Assembly: GCA_963801055.1 (NCBI GenBank)
Contig: CAWDDE010000008.1
Location: forward strand, 186,001-250,000
Source of the DNA: DASUPK01 sp963801055
GTDB lineage: Bacteria; Actinomycetota; Thermoleophilia; Solirubrobacterales; 70-9
Direction: 5' to 3'
DNA: 64,000 bases
Shown: positions 11,534-19,470 of the stretch, piece by piece
How positions within the stretch are numbered: position 1 is the stretch's first letter
Layout of the letters: the number at the start of each line of letters is the position of its first letter
Made by a program: the position numbers and the translations under genes
Notes under the pieces: generated by a model
Seen by the model: only the letters and a program-made list of their open reading frames with translations
What the model was told of the DNA's origin: nothing
Database searches by the model: none

Positions 11534-12493
11534 GCCACCCGACTGGGCGGATCCCGCCCCTCGAGCACCGCGATCACGTTGTCGGCGACGACGCGCGCCA
11601 TGCCGTCGCGTGCCGGAACGGTCGCCGAGCCGATGTGCGGCAAGCAGCACGCAGCGTGGTGCCTCGAGCAGCCGCGGCGAGACATGTGGCTCGTTCTCGT
11701 AGACGTCTAGGCCGGCGGCACCCAGGGCGCCGCTCTCCAACGCCGCGGCGACTGCCTCGGAGTCGACCAGCGGTCCCCGCGAGGTGTTGACCAGCACTCC
11801 CTCTGATCCGATCAGCTCCAGCTCTCGCGCCCCGATCATGCCGCGCGTGTCCGGGGTGGAGGGCGCGTGGAGGCTGACCACATCGGCCGTCTCGAGCAGC
11901 GCCGGCATCTCCAGCCGACTGGCGCCGAGCTCGCTCTCAGCCTCCAGCTTGGCCGATGGGCCGGCGTAGATGATCTGCGCGCCAAGCCCATGAGCGAGCC
12001 TCGCGTAGTGGTGGCCGATCCTGCCCATGCCGATCACCCCGACGGTTGAGCCCCAGATCTCGATACCGCGGTACGCGCTCGGGTCCCAGCCCCGCCACTT
12101 CCCGGCACGGAGGTCGCGCTCGGCATCGCTCATCCGGCGGGCCGCGGCGAGGGTGAGGGCCATAGCCAGCTCAGCGGTCGCCTCGGTGAGCACGTCGGGG
12201 GTGTTGGTCACGACCACCCCTCGCTGCCTGCACGCCTCGAGGTCGACGTTGTCATAGCCGACGGCGAAGTTGGCTACCACCCGGAGGCCGTCGCCGCAGG
12301 CGTCGAGCAGCTCCGCGTCGGTCGCGACGCTCGGGTCGGCGACGAGCGCCGAGGCTCCCGGGGCGATCGCCAGGATCTCATCGCGCGTCGCCTCGATGCC
12401 CCCCTCCCTGACCTCGAATCGCTCGCGGAGTGGCTCCAGTCCGGCCGGCAGAAGCACGCGGGCTATCACGACGACCTGAGCGTTCGCATTCAT
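11530..12493 (-). CDS. D-isomer 2-hydroxyacid dehydrogenase (glyoxylate/hydroxypyruvate reductase-like)
   Basis: NAD(P)-dependent oxidoreductase acting on 2-keto/2-hydroxy acids such as glyoxylate. It shows the nucleotide-binding loop GVIGMGRIGHHYARLAHGLG, the catalytic Arg in VNTSRGPLVDSEAV, the Glu in DVYENEPHVS, and, after correcting one shift near 11640 (CTTG for CTG), the catalytic His in LLPHIGSATVPARDGM. Corrected length ~320 residues, normal. ATG at 12493. The stop overlaps that of the convergent hydroxylase gene in a shared CTAG. The substrate is not certain; GyaR/GhrA-type activity is the best guess. Confidence 0.8.
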
Positions 12494-12551
12494 GTCAGTT
12501 CAAGCTAACCGTTACGGTCACGTAACTGTCTCCGTCGAGAGGATTTGAGGA

Positions 12552-12899
12552 ATGCCAAGGGTTTCGAACACAGTCGACCAGGCCAGAACGCTGCTCGAGC
12601 GCCGGCTGCGCGAGCTCGACGACGAGCGAAAGCAGGTCGTGGCCGCACTCGCGGGCCTCGGCAAGAGTGCCAGGCGCGGGCCGGGAAGGCCGCGATCGTC
12701 CGACACGCGCCGGCGCCGCGGCGGCACCCGCGCGGACCAGGCCGTGAGGATCATCAAGCAGAACCCCGGGATCAGCGTCTCCGAGCTCGGCAAGAAGATG
12801 AAGCTCAATGCCCCCAACTACCTGTATCGGGTGCTGCCGGACCTTCAGAAGGAAGGCCGTATTCGGCGTAAGGGAAAGGGGTACCACCCCGGCTCTTAG
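12552..12899 (+). CDS. coiled-coil, AT-hook and winged-helix DNA-binding protein
   Basis: 115-residue basic protein in three parts: a charged helix (residues 8-38, TLLERRLRELDDERKQVVAA) likely to form a coiled coil, a basic linker with an AT-hook-like core RRGPGRPR at ~43-50, and a compact winged-helix region (AVRIIKQNPGISVSELGKKM, NYLYRVLPDLQKEGRIRRKG). ATG 12552 has GAGG upstream. The layout suggests a nucleoid-associated or regulatory protein that binds AT-rich DNA, by analogy with proteins that pair AT-hooks with a small fold; this is inference. It converges on mdh with overlapping stops. Confidence 0.7.
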   Translation: MPRVSNTVDQARTLLERRLRELDDERKQVVAALAGLGKSARRGPGRPRSSDTRRRRGGTRADQAVRIIKQNPGISVSELGKKMKLNAPNYLYRVLPDLQKEGRIRRKGKGYHPGS

Positions 12900-13882
12900 A
12901 TCAGCCCGAGGTCGCGGACGGCGTCCCGCTCGTCCTTGAGCTCGGCGACGCTGGCATCGATCCGCTCGCGCGAGAACGGGTCGATCTCCAGCCCCTCGAC
13001 GATCTTCCAGTCTCCACCGGAGCAGGTCACCGGGAAGCCGGAGACCACCCCCTCGTCGACGTCATAGGAGCCGTCCGAAGCCACCGCCATCGAGACCCAG
13101 TCGTCCTCCCGGGTCCCCAGCATCCAGTCCTGAACGTGATCGATCGCGGCGTTGGCGGCCGACGCGGCCGAGGAGGCGCCCCTGGCCTCGATGATCGCTG
13201 CGCCGCGCTTTGCGACCGTTGGGATGAACTCCTCGGCGATCCAGGTCTCGTCCCCGACGACGTCCCAGGCGTTATGGCCCTCGACCTCCGCGTTGGTCAG
13301 ATCCGGGTACTGGGTCGGCGAGTGGTTTCCCCAGACGGTCATCTTGCTGACCAGGTCAACGGGGACCCCGGTCCGCGCAGACAGCTGTGCGATCGCCCGG
13401 TTGTGGTCGAGCCGCATCATGGCCGAGAAGCGCTCCGACGGGACGTCCTGCGCGTGTGACATGGCGATCAGCGCGTTGGTGTTCGCCGGGTTGCCGACGA
13501 CGAGCACCCGGACGTCGGCGGCGGCCGTCTTGTCGATCGCAATGCCCTGCGGCTTGAAGATGCCGCCGTTCGCCTCGAGCAGGTCGGACCGCTCCATTCC
13601 CTTGGTTCGGGGCCGCGCCCCGACTAGCAGGGCGATGTTGCAGCCGTCGAAGGCCTTGTTGGGGTCGTCGTTGATGTCGATCCCGGCCAGCAGCGGAAAG
13701 GCGCAGTCGTCGAGCTCCATCGCCGTCCCCTCGGCGGCCTTGACCGCCGCGGGGATCTCGAGCAGGGAGAGGTGGACCGGGGTGTCCTTGCCGAGCATCT
13801 CGCCGGCCGCGATCCGGAACAGCAGCGCGTAGCCGATCTGGCCGGCGGCTCCGGTGACGGTGACCTTGACCGGGCTACTCAC
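12896..13882 (-). CDS. mdh: malate dehydrogenase
   Basis: NAD-dependent oxidation of malate to oxaloacetate in the TCA cycle. The 328-residue product has the N-terminal nucleotide-binding loop TVTGAAGQIGYALLFRIAAG, the substrate-binding loop with Arg in GARPRTKGMERSDLL, the NPANTNA strand, the catalytic His in VWGNHSPTQYPDL and the MMRLDHNRA motif. This is the LDH-like cytosolic-type MDH usual in actinobacteria. GTG 13882 is preceded by AGGAGAG. The gene is intact. TTAG at 12896-12899 holds both its stop and that of the convergent AT-hook protein. Confidence 0.95.
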   Translation of the reverse strand: MSSPVKVTVTGAAGQIGYALLFRIAAGEMLGKDTPVHLSLLEIPAAVKAAEGTAMELDDCAFPLLAGIDINDDPNKAFDGCNIALLVGARPRTKGMERSDLLEANGGIFKPQGIAIDKTAAADVRVLVVGNPANTNALIAMSHAQDVPSERFSAMMRLDHNRAIAQLSARTGVPVDLVSKMTVWGNHSPTQYPDLTNAEVEGHNAWDVVGDETWIAEEFIPTVAKRGAAIIEARGASSAASAANAAIDHVQDWMLGTREDDWVSMAVASDGSYDVDEGVVSGFPVTCSGGDWKIVEGLEIDPFSRERIDASVAELKDERDAVRDLGLI

Positions 13883-13917
13883 GCTTGTCTCTCCTTGTGA
13901 TCTGGGGCGAATCCGGG

Positions 13918-13958
13918 TGCTTGGCGATTTACCCGTGATATGGACCGGAAAAGCGCCG
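13918..13958 (+). repeat. imperfect direct repeat, left copy (spans DUF559 gene start)
   Basis: 41 bases that match 14910-14950 at about 32 of 41 positions, including the core tggcga-ttaccc and the end gcgccg. This copy holds the start codon of the DUF559 protein at 13940; similarity appears to continue past it with a small gap (cgcattg). Confidence 0.6.
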
Positions 13959-14890
13959 CGCGCGCCCGCATTGAGTCGATCACCGAGCTCGCGGAGCGCC
14001 AGCACGGCGTGATCGCGACGGCGCAACTCTATTCACTGGGACTTTCCCAGACCCAGGTCGCGACGCGAGCGCGGAACGGCTGGCTGCATCGCCTTCATCG
14101 CGGGGTGTACGCAGTCGGGCACCGCCGGATCAGTCGCCACGGGCTCTGGATGGCCGCCGTTCTGGCCTGCGGCGAGGGTGCCGTTCTCAGCCATGGAGCG
14201 GCTGGGGAGCTCTGGAAACTGTCGCGGTCAACCGAGGGGGCCACGAGCCGCCTCGACGTGACCATTCCCTCTCAGCGCGGAGTTCTGGTCCGCCCCGGCC
14301 TGATCGTGCATCGCGTCCCGTCATTGAGGCTCGAGGAGACCACCAGGCATGAGGGCGTCCCGGTCACAACGCCGGCACGCACTCTGCTGGACCTCGCCCT
14401 CGAGCTCCCTCGCCGAGAATTGGAGCGGGCGATCGACGAGGCCGAGCGGCTCCGCCTGTGCCGCCAGGCGGACCTCGAGGCGATCATCGTGGCCCACTTC
14501 GGCCGCGCGGGCGCGGGTGCTCTTCGGCGCGTGCTCGAAACGCACCGGGTCGGCACCACGCTCACCCGGAGCGAGCTTGAGGAGCGGTTCCTGGCACTCT
14601 GCCGCAGGCACCGCCTTCCCGGGCCAGGGGTGAACGTCCCGCTGCTCGACTACGTCGTGGACTTCCTCTGGCCCGAAGCGCGGCTGATCGTGGAGGTCGA
14701 CGGGCGGGCAACTCATGGGACCCGGCGAGCCTTCCAAGCGGACCGCGACCGCGACAGCCGCCTCGCCGTGGCAGGCTACCGCGTGCTGCGCTTCACCTGG
14801 TGGGACGTGACGCGGCGGCCGGCGGTGGTCGCGGATCGAGTGCGCCGACTTCTGCTGGCCGAGTCGCGCGGCGCGTTCCCCGGCGTTTAG
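13940..14890 (+). CDS. AbiEi-type winged helix + DUF559 (Vsr-like nuclease fold) protein
   Basis: 316-residue protein. Residues ~10-60 are a winged helix of the AbiEi antitoxin type (AERQHGVIATAQLYSLGLSQ, then RNGWLHRLHRGVYAVGHRRI). The middle contains the usual VTTPARTLLDLAL motif. The C-terminus (~230-310) is a DUF559 domain, a Vsr/PD-(D/E)xK-like fold: LLDYVVDFLWPEARLIVEVD with the acidic residues in the expected places, then GYRVLRFTWWDV. Such proteins occur in many copies in actinobacterial genomes and their function is not settled; a link to defence or toxin-antitoxin systems is inference. The gene is intact, alone, and bounded by a 41-base imperfect direct repeat. Confidence 0.8.
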   Translation: MDRKSAARARIESITELAERQHGVIATAQLYSLGLSQTQVATRARNGWLHRLHRGVYAVGHRRISRHGLWMAAVLACGEGAVLSHGAAGELWKLSRSTEGATSRLDVTIPSQRGVLVRPGLIVHRVPSLRLEETTRHEGVPVTTPARTLLDLALELPRRELERAIDEAERLRLCRQADLEAIIVAHFGRAGAGALRRVLETHRVGTTLTRSELEERFLALCRRHRLPGPGVNVPLLDYVVDFLWPEARLIVEVDGRATHGTRRAFQADRDRDSRLAVAGYRVLRFTWWDVTRRPAVVADRVRRLLLAESRGAFPGV

Positions 14891-14909
14891 CAGCCCGGAA
14901 CGCGCCCTG

Positions 14910-14950
14910 TGCGTGGCGAGTTACCCCTCAGATAGACCAGTAAGGCGCCG
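14910..14950 (+). repeat. imperfect direct repeat, right copy (decayed gene start)
   Basis: Partner of 13918-13958. The position of the ATG in the left copy is ATA here and an in-frame TAA follows, so it looks like the decayed 5' end of a second copy of the DUF559 gene. It lies 20 bases after that gene's stop, in the gap before icd. Confidence 0.55.
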
Positions 14951-14993
14951 AGGACCGGCAGCCCGGCGCATTGTGACCGGGAATGCGCGCTGG

Positions 14994-16208
14994 TCAGGCC
15001 ATCGCGGCCTGCAGGTTCTCGTCGATCGAGGCGAGGAACTCCTCGGTGGTCTGGAAGTCCTGGTCGGGGCCGATCAAGAGGGCGAGGTCCTTGGTCATCT
15101 TGCCGCTCTCGACCGTCTCGATGCAGACGCGCTCGAGTGTCTCCGCAAAGCCGCTGACCTCCGGCGTCTCGTCCATCCGCCCGCGGGCCGCGAGGCCCCG
15201 CGTCCAGGCGAAGATCGAGGCGATCGGGTTGGTCGAGGTCGCCTTCCCCTCCTGGTGCTGGCGGTAGTGCCGGGTGACCGTTCCGTGCGCGGCCTCGGCC
15301 TCGACCGTCTTGCCGTCGGCGGTCATCAGGACGCTGGTCATCAGCCCGAGCGAACCGAAGCCCTGGGCGACCGTGTCGGACTGGACGTCGCCGTCGTAGT
15401 TCTTGCAGGCCCAGACGTAGCCGCCCTCCCACTTGAGCGCCGCGGCCACCATGTCGTCGATCAGGCGGTGCTCGTAGGTGAGGCCCTCTGCCTCGAACTG
15501 CTGCTTGAACTCGGAGTCGTAGACCTCCTGGAAGAGGTCCTTGAAGCGGCCGTCGTAGCGCTTCAGGATCGTGTTCTTGGTCGACATGTAGACCGGGTAG
15601 CCGCGGTCGAGGCCATAGCGGAACGAGGCCCTGGCGAAGTCGCGGATCGAGTCGTCGAGGTTGTACATCGCGAGCGCCACGCCACCGCCGGGGAAGTCGT
15701 AGACATCGAGCTCGACGGGCTCTCCCCCGTCCTTGGGCGTGAAGGTCAGCGTCAGTTCGCCCTCCCCCGGGACGACGAGGTCGGTGGCCCGGTACTGATC
15801 GCCGAAGGCATGGCGGCCGATCACGATCGGCTTCGTCCAGCCGGGAACCAGCCGCGGGACGTTCGAGATCACGATCGGCTCCCGGAAGATGACGCCGCCG
15901 AGGATGTTCCGGATCGTGCCGTTCGGCGAGCGGTACATCTCCTTGAGGCTGAACTCCTGGACCCGCGCCTCGTCCGGGGTGATCGTCGCGCACTTCACTC
16001 CGACGCCGTATTTCTTGATCGCGTTGGCGGCGTCGATGGTGATCTGATCGCCGGTCTCATCCCGCTTCTGGATCGAGAGGTCGAAGTACTTCAGTTCGAC
16101 GTCCAGGTAGGGCAGGATCAGCTTGTCCTTGATGAAGGCCCAGAGGATCCGGGTCATCTCGTCGCCGTCGAGCTCAACGATCGGGTTTGAGACCTTGATC
16201 TTTGCCAT
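14994..16208 (-). CDS. icd: isocitrate dehydrogenase (NADP-dependent)
   Basis: Converts isocitrate to 2-oxoglutarate, producing NADPH, in the TCA cycle. 404 residues, the length of the homodimeric eukaryote-like (type II) enzyme. Visible motifs: start IVELDGDEMTRILWAFIKDK, the isocitrate-binding KCATITPDEARV and SPNGTIRNILGGVIFREPI, the NADP segment AHGTVTRHYRQHQEGKATST, and the metal-binding Asp in ENYDGD-like KNYDGDVQSD. The ATG at 16208 is the natural start. The gene is intact, with no shift. It is transcribed away from the cyclic-nucleotide protein and has no operon partner. Confidence 0.95.
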   Translation of the reverse strand: MAKIKVSNPIVELDGDEMTRILWAFIKDKLILPYLDVELKYFDLSIQKRDETGDQITIDAANAIKKYGVGVKCATITPDEARVQEFSLKEMYRSPNGTIRNILGGVIFREPIVISNVPRLVPGWTKPIVIGRHAFGDQYRATDLVVPGEGELTLTFTPKDGGEPVELDVYDFPGGGVALAMYNLDDSIRDFARASFRYGLDRGYPVYMSTKNTILKRYDGRFKDLFQEVYDSEFKQQFEAEGLTYEHRLIDDMVAAALKWEGGYVWACKNYDGDVQSDTVAQGFGSLGLMTSVLMTADGKTVEAEAAHGTVTRHYRQHQEGKATSTNPIASIFAWTRGLAARGRMDETPEVSGFAETLERVCIETVESGKMTKDLALLIGPDQDFQTTEEFLASIDENLQAAMA

Positions 16209-16262
16209 CGGGCGGGCGATGCTATCTCCGCAGGGTCAGCTGACGACCGGAGGGAGTGGGAG

Positions 16263-16381
16263 ATGGTCACCTACTCGACTGCCCCTATCAGGCGGCGCGC
16301 AGCGGCTGGCTCCTCGAGGGCAAGGACCGCGAGGAGGCGAGGCAGACGTTCCTGGGGCTCGGGGCGACCCAGCCCGTCTGA
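16263..16381 (+). CDS. small broken open frame of unknown nature
   Basis: Between icd and the cyclic-nucleotide protein, an ATG with GGGAG upstream starts MVTYSTAP; in the next frame the sequence reads CPYQAARSGWLLEGKDREEA and ends GLGATQPV before TGA at 16381. The second part has protein-like composition. With one indel it would be a ~39-residue protein. It may be a small gene or a remnant; I do not recognise it. Confidence 0.25.
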
Positions 16382-16402
16382 CAGCCCAAGCCGGACCAGT
16401 CG

Positions 16403-16807
16403 CTAGTTCTCGGCCTCGCGAAGCCGGCCGACCAGCGTCTCGAGCAGGGCCCAGGCAACCTCGGGGTGCTCCTCGACGAATGGCTTGAATTCCCACGCCG
16501 ACATCGCACGGCAGCGCAGGTCGGTGGTGGCGACGACGGTCGCCGAGCGGGGCCCGCTGTCGATCAGGGCGACCTCGCCGAAGTGCTCCCCCGGCCCGAG
16601 CGTGCGGATGATCTTGCCGCCTATGCTGACCGTGGCGTTACCGTGCTCGATCACGAAGAAGCCGATCCCGCTCTCGCCCTGGGTGGTGATGGTGTCGCCC
16701 TCGGTGAAGACTCGCTCGGTCATCCTCCTGTCGAGCCTCTTCAGCTCCTTGGGCTTGACCCGAGAGAACAGCGGCACGCGCCGGAGCGTCTCGTCCGTTT
16801 CGGCCAT
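16403..16807 (-). CDS. stand-alone cyclic nucleotide-binding domain protein
   Basis: 134 residues, nearly all a CNB domain of the CRP/PKA-regulatory fold: LFSRVKPKELKRLDRRMTER, the beta-roll FTEGDTITTQGESGIGFFVI and the phosphate-binding cassette GEHFGEVALIDSGPRSATVV, in which the FGE...R(S)A core is intact. No DNA-binding helix-turn-helix follows, so it is not a CRP-type regulator itself; such proteins act as small cAMP/cGMP-responsive partners of unknown targets. Divergent from the TetR gene, with the shared 67-base gap holding a palindromic operator. Intact. Confidence 0.8.
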   Translation of the reverse strand: MAETDETLRRVPLFSRVKPKELKRLDRRMTERVFTEGDTITTQGESGIGFFVIEHGNATVSIGGKIIRTLGPGEHFGEVALIDSGPRSATVVATTDLRCRAMSAWEFKPFVEEHPEVAWALLETLVGRLREAEN

Positions 16808-16842
16808 CGGGCGGCGATCCTACTCGCCGTCCAAGCTTGACA

Positions 16843-16870
16843 CAAGAAGTGAATCTTGGTTCACTTCTTG
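16843..16870. promoter_or_regulatory. palindromic TetR operator overlapping a promoter
   Basis: Perfect inverted repeat CAAGAAGTGAA-N6-TTCACTTCTTG with 11-bp arms ends five bases before the ATG of the TetR gene. A consensus -35 box TTGACA (16837-16842) abuts its left edge, so a bound dimer would block the promoter. The nearest TetR gene is the likely regulator, acting on itself and the downstream acyl-CoA dehydrogenase. Confidence 0.8.
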
Positions 16871-16874
16871 GCGG

Positions 16875-17501
16875 ATGGCCTACCGGTCCACCGAGCGCAC
16901 CGAGGCTCGCCGCGCCGAGATCCGCGAGCGGATCACGACGGCGGCCCGGGGGCTGATCGCCGAGGGGGGTTACGTCGCCGCCCAAATCGCAGCGGTCGCG
17001 GACAGGGCGGGGGTCGCCGTCGGCACGGTCTATCGCCACTTCCCCTCGAAGTCCGATCTCTTCGCCTGCGTCTTCCGCGAGGCTTCGCAGCACGAGGTGG
17101 ATGCGATGCGCGCCGCGGTCGAGGGCAACCACGGGCCGGCCGCCGACCGCATCGCCGCCGGGATCGACACCTTCGCCCGCCGTGCCCTGCGGGGCAAACG
17201 GCTGGCCTGGGCCCTGCTCGCCGAGCCCGTGGACCCGGCGGTCGAGGCCGAGCGCCTCCACTTCCGCCACAGCTACCGTGACCTGATGGCGGAGGTGATC
17301 GCCCAGGGCATCGAAGCAGGCGACCTACCCAAGCAGGACGTGGACGCGACCGCTGCCGCCCTGATCGGGGCGATCGGCGAGGCGATGCTCGGTCCCCTGT
17401 CCCCCACTACCAATGGGGGTGATCCCGAGGCCCTGATCGCCTCGCTGATCAACTTCTGCACGCGCGCGATCGGAGAGGAGCCCGCATATGTCGACGGTTG
17501 A
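16875..17501 (+). CDS. TetR/AcrR family regulator of the acyl-CoA dehydrogenase operon
   Basis: 208-residue repressor. The helix-turn-helix is typical: REIRERITTAARGLIAEGGY-like helix 1, then AVADRAGVAVGTVYRHFPSK and SDLFACVFREA. The ligand domain is helical throughout (LMAEVIAQGIEAGDLPKQDV). ATG 16875 is chosen because it follows the operator and starts MAYRSTERTEARRAEI; the frame is open further upstream without protein character. It overlaps the acyl-CoA dehydrogenase start by 14 bases, so the pair is translationally coupled. Regulation by acyl-CoA ligands, as in fatty-acid-responsive TetR proteins, is a reasonable inference. Confidence 0.88.
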   Translation: MAYRSTERTEARRAEIRERITTAARGLIAEGGYVAAQIAAVADRAGVAVGTVYRHFPSKSDLFACVFREASQHEVDAMRAAVEGNHGPAADRIAAGIDTFARRALRGKRLAWALLAEPVDPAVEAERLHFRHSYRDLMAEVIAQGIEAGDLPKQDVDATAAALIGAIGEAMLGPLSPTTNGGDPEALIASLINFCTRAIGEEPAYVDG

Positions 17502-19155
17502 GAAGCCCACCGGACTTCGTACCAATGAGGTCACCAACCAGCCTCCACCCCTCGTCGACTACAACGTCTTCGAGACCGACCGCGTGATGGGCGAGGCCGT
17601 CCGGCGGGAGGGCGCCGAGTGGGCAGTCGACCGGATCTCCGCGGTCGGCGAGATCGCCGGGCGGGCCGACGTGCTCGAGCTCGGCCGCCTCGCCAACGAG
17701 AACCCGCCGAGGCTCCGGACCCACGACCGCTACGGCAACCGGATCGACGAGCCGGATTTCCACCCCGCCTGGCACGAGCTGATGCGGCTCGGCATCGGGC
17801 ACCAGCTCCACTCGCTGCCTTGGGTAGAGCCCCAGCCGGGCGCGCACGTCGCCCGCGCCGCCGCGTTCATGTGCTTCTCCCAGGCGGAGGCCGGCGTCGG
17901 CTGTCCGATCTCGATGACCTACTCCGTGGTGCCGGCGCTGCGCAAGCAGCCCGAGCTGACCGAGGAATGGGAGCCGCGAATCCTCTCCAGCGTCTACGAC
18001 CCCCGCCAGATCGCGGCCGGTGAGAAGGAGGGCTCGCTCTTCGGCATGGGGATGACCGAGAAGCAGGGCGGCTCCGACGTGCGGGCCAATACCACGGTCG
18101 GCCGACCGATCAACGGCGGCGGCCCCGGGGCCGAGTACGAGATCACCGGCCACAAGTGGTTCTTCTCCGCCCCCCAGTGCGACGCGTTCCTCATCCTCGG
18201 CCAGACCGAGGGAGGCATCTCCTGCTTCCTGATGCCGCGCCGGCTCCCGGATGGAGAGCTCAACCGCTTCCGGCTCCAGCGGCTCAAGGACAAGCTCGGC
18301 AATCGCTCCAACGCGTCCTCGGAGATCGAGTTCGACGGCGCCTGGACGCGCCTGGTCGGCGAGGAGGGCGCCGGAGTGCGAACGATCATCGAGATGGTCA
18401 ATCACACCCGCCTCGACTGCGCGAGCGGGAGCGCCACGGGCATGCGCGCCGGCGTCGCCCAGGCGATCAACCATGCCTCGCATCGCTCGACTTTCGGCAA
18501 GCTTCTGGTGGACCACCCGCTGATGCGGAACGTGCTCGCCGATCTGGCCGTCGAGTCCGAGGCCGCGACGATCTCGTCTCTCCGCCTGGCACGGGCGTAC
18601 GACGAGGCGATCGCCGGTGACGACGAGGCCCAGGCCTTCAAGCGGATCGCCAACGCCGTCCTCAAGTACTGGATCTGCAAGCGGGGGCCGAGCCACGCGG
18701 TCGAGTGCCTCGAGTGCCTCGGCGGCAACGGCTACGTCGAGGAGTCGGGGATGCCGCGTCTTTACCGGGAGGCACCGCTCGCCTCGATCTGGGAGGGCTC
18801 GGGCAACGTCCAGTGCCTCGACGTCCTGCGGGCGATGGTCAAGAGCCCCGACTCGGTGGACGCCTTCTTCGCCGAGGTGGACGAGGGCGCGGGCGATTCG
18901 CGGCTCGATAGCTACGTGGCCCAACTGCGGAAGGACCTCGGAGATATGGAGGGATTCGAGTCGAGGGCCCGACGCCTGGTGGAGCGGATGGCGCTGGCCC
19001 TGCAGGGCTCGCTGCTCCTCCGCTTCGGCGACGAAGCGGTAACGGACGCGTTCTGCGCGTCGCGCCTGGCCGGCGATTGGGGTCAGGCTTTCGGCACGCT
19101 CCCCGCCGGCACCGACTTCCAGCGGATCATCGACCGGCATCGAGCCGTCGTCTAG
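17488..19155 (+). CDS. acyl-CoA dehydrogenase, AidB-like
   Basis: Flavoprotein of the acyl-CoA dehydrogenase family, closest in layout to AidB. 555 residues, longer than ordinary ACADs (~380) and fitting AidB (~540). Signatures: FSQAEAGVGCPISMTYSVVP, the FAD-contact segment MGMTEKQGGSDVRANTT, ITGHKWFFSAPQCDAFLIL, the C-terminal ECLGGNGYVEESGMPRLYRE and SIWEGSGNVQCLDVLRAM (AidB hallmark). AidB proteins bind FAD and DNA and are linked to alkylation stress, but many actinobacterial members probably act on isovaleryl- or branched acyl-CoA. The gene is intact and in an operon with the preceding TetR gene. Confidence 0.9.
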   Translation: MSTVEKPTGLRTNEVTNQPPPLVDYNVFETDRVMGEAVRREGAEWAVDRISAVGEIAGRADVLELGRLANENPPRLRTHDRYGNRIDEPDFHPAWHELMRLGIGHQLHSLPWVEPQPGAHVARAAAFMCFSQAEAGVGCPISMTYSVVPALRKQPELTEEWEPRILSSVYDPRQIAAGEKEGSLFGMGMTEKQGGSDVRANTTVGRPINGGGPGAEYEITGHKWFFSAPQCDAFLILGQTEGGISCFLMPRRLPDGELNRFRLQRLKDKLGNRSNASSEIEFDGAWTRLVGEEGAGVRTIIEMVNHTRLDCASGSATGMRAGVAQAINHASHRSTFGKLLVDHPLMRNVLADLAVESEAATISSLRLARAYDEAIAGDDEAQAFKRIANAVLKYWICKRGPSHAVECLECLGGNGYVEESGMPRLYREAPLASIWEGSGNVQCLDVLRAMVKSPDSVDAFFAEVDEGAGDSRLDSYVAQLRKDLGDMEGFESRARRLVERMALALQGSLLLRFGDEAVTDAFCASRLAGDWGQAFGTLPAGTDFQRIIDRHRAVV

Positions 19156-19199
19156 CCACGGAGGTCAGATGCGCGGCCCGTCTCCTCTAGGCTGAGCGC

Positions 19200-19470
19200 A
19201 TGTGCAGAAACATCAGGCAACTCCACAACTTCGATCCCCCCGCGACCGAGGAAGAGATCCAGGACGCGGCGCTCCAGTTCGTCCGCAAGATCAGCGGCTC
19301 GAACAAGCCGTCTGCGGCGAACGCCGAGGCGTTCGATCGTGCCGTGGCCGAGGTCGCTGCCTCGACGCAGAAGCTGCTCGACGCGCTGGTCACCAACGCG
19401 CCGCCCAAGAACCGTGAGGAAGAGGCGGCCAAGCGGCGGGCGAAGTACGAAGCGCGCTTCGCGGCCGTAG
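19200..19470 (+). CDS. DUF2277 family protein
   Basis: Short cytosolic protein of unknown function with the family's invariant N-terminus MCRNIRQLHNFDPPATEEEI, then DAALQFVRKISGSNKPSAAN and LLDALVTNAPP. It is ~89 residues. In the sequence as given the frame stays open far past the expected end; one extra G near 19463 (TTCGCGGCC for TTCGCGCC) would restore the ending RFAP and TAG at 19470, which fits known family lengths. A conserved Cys-Arg-Asn start suggests a functional N-terminal Cys, but no activity is known to me. The 3' end meets the end of the M28 peptidase gene on the other strand. Confidence 0.8.

Noticed and set aside
14913..16190. 425-residue plus-strand open frame opposite icd
   Set aside because: Antisense shadow; the minus strand has complete isocitrate dehydrogenase motifs.
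17449..19140. 563-residue minus-strand open frame opposite the acyl-CoA dehydrogenase
   Set aside because: Pure antisense frame of a highly conserved gene in GC-rich DNA; its composition (His, Arg, Asp-rich) has no domain pattern.
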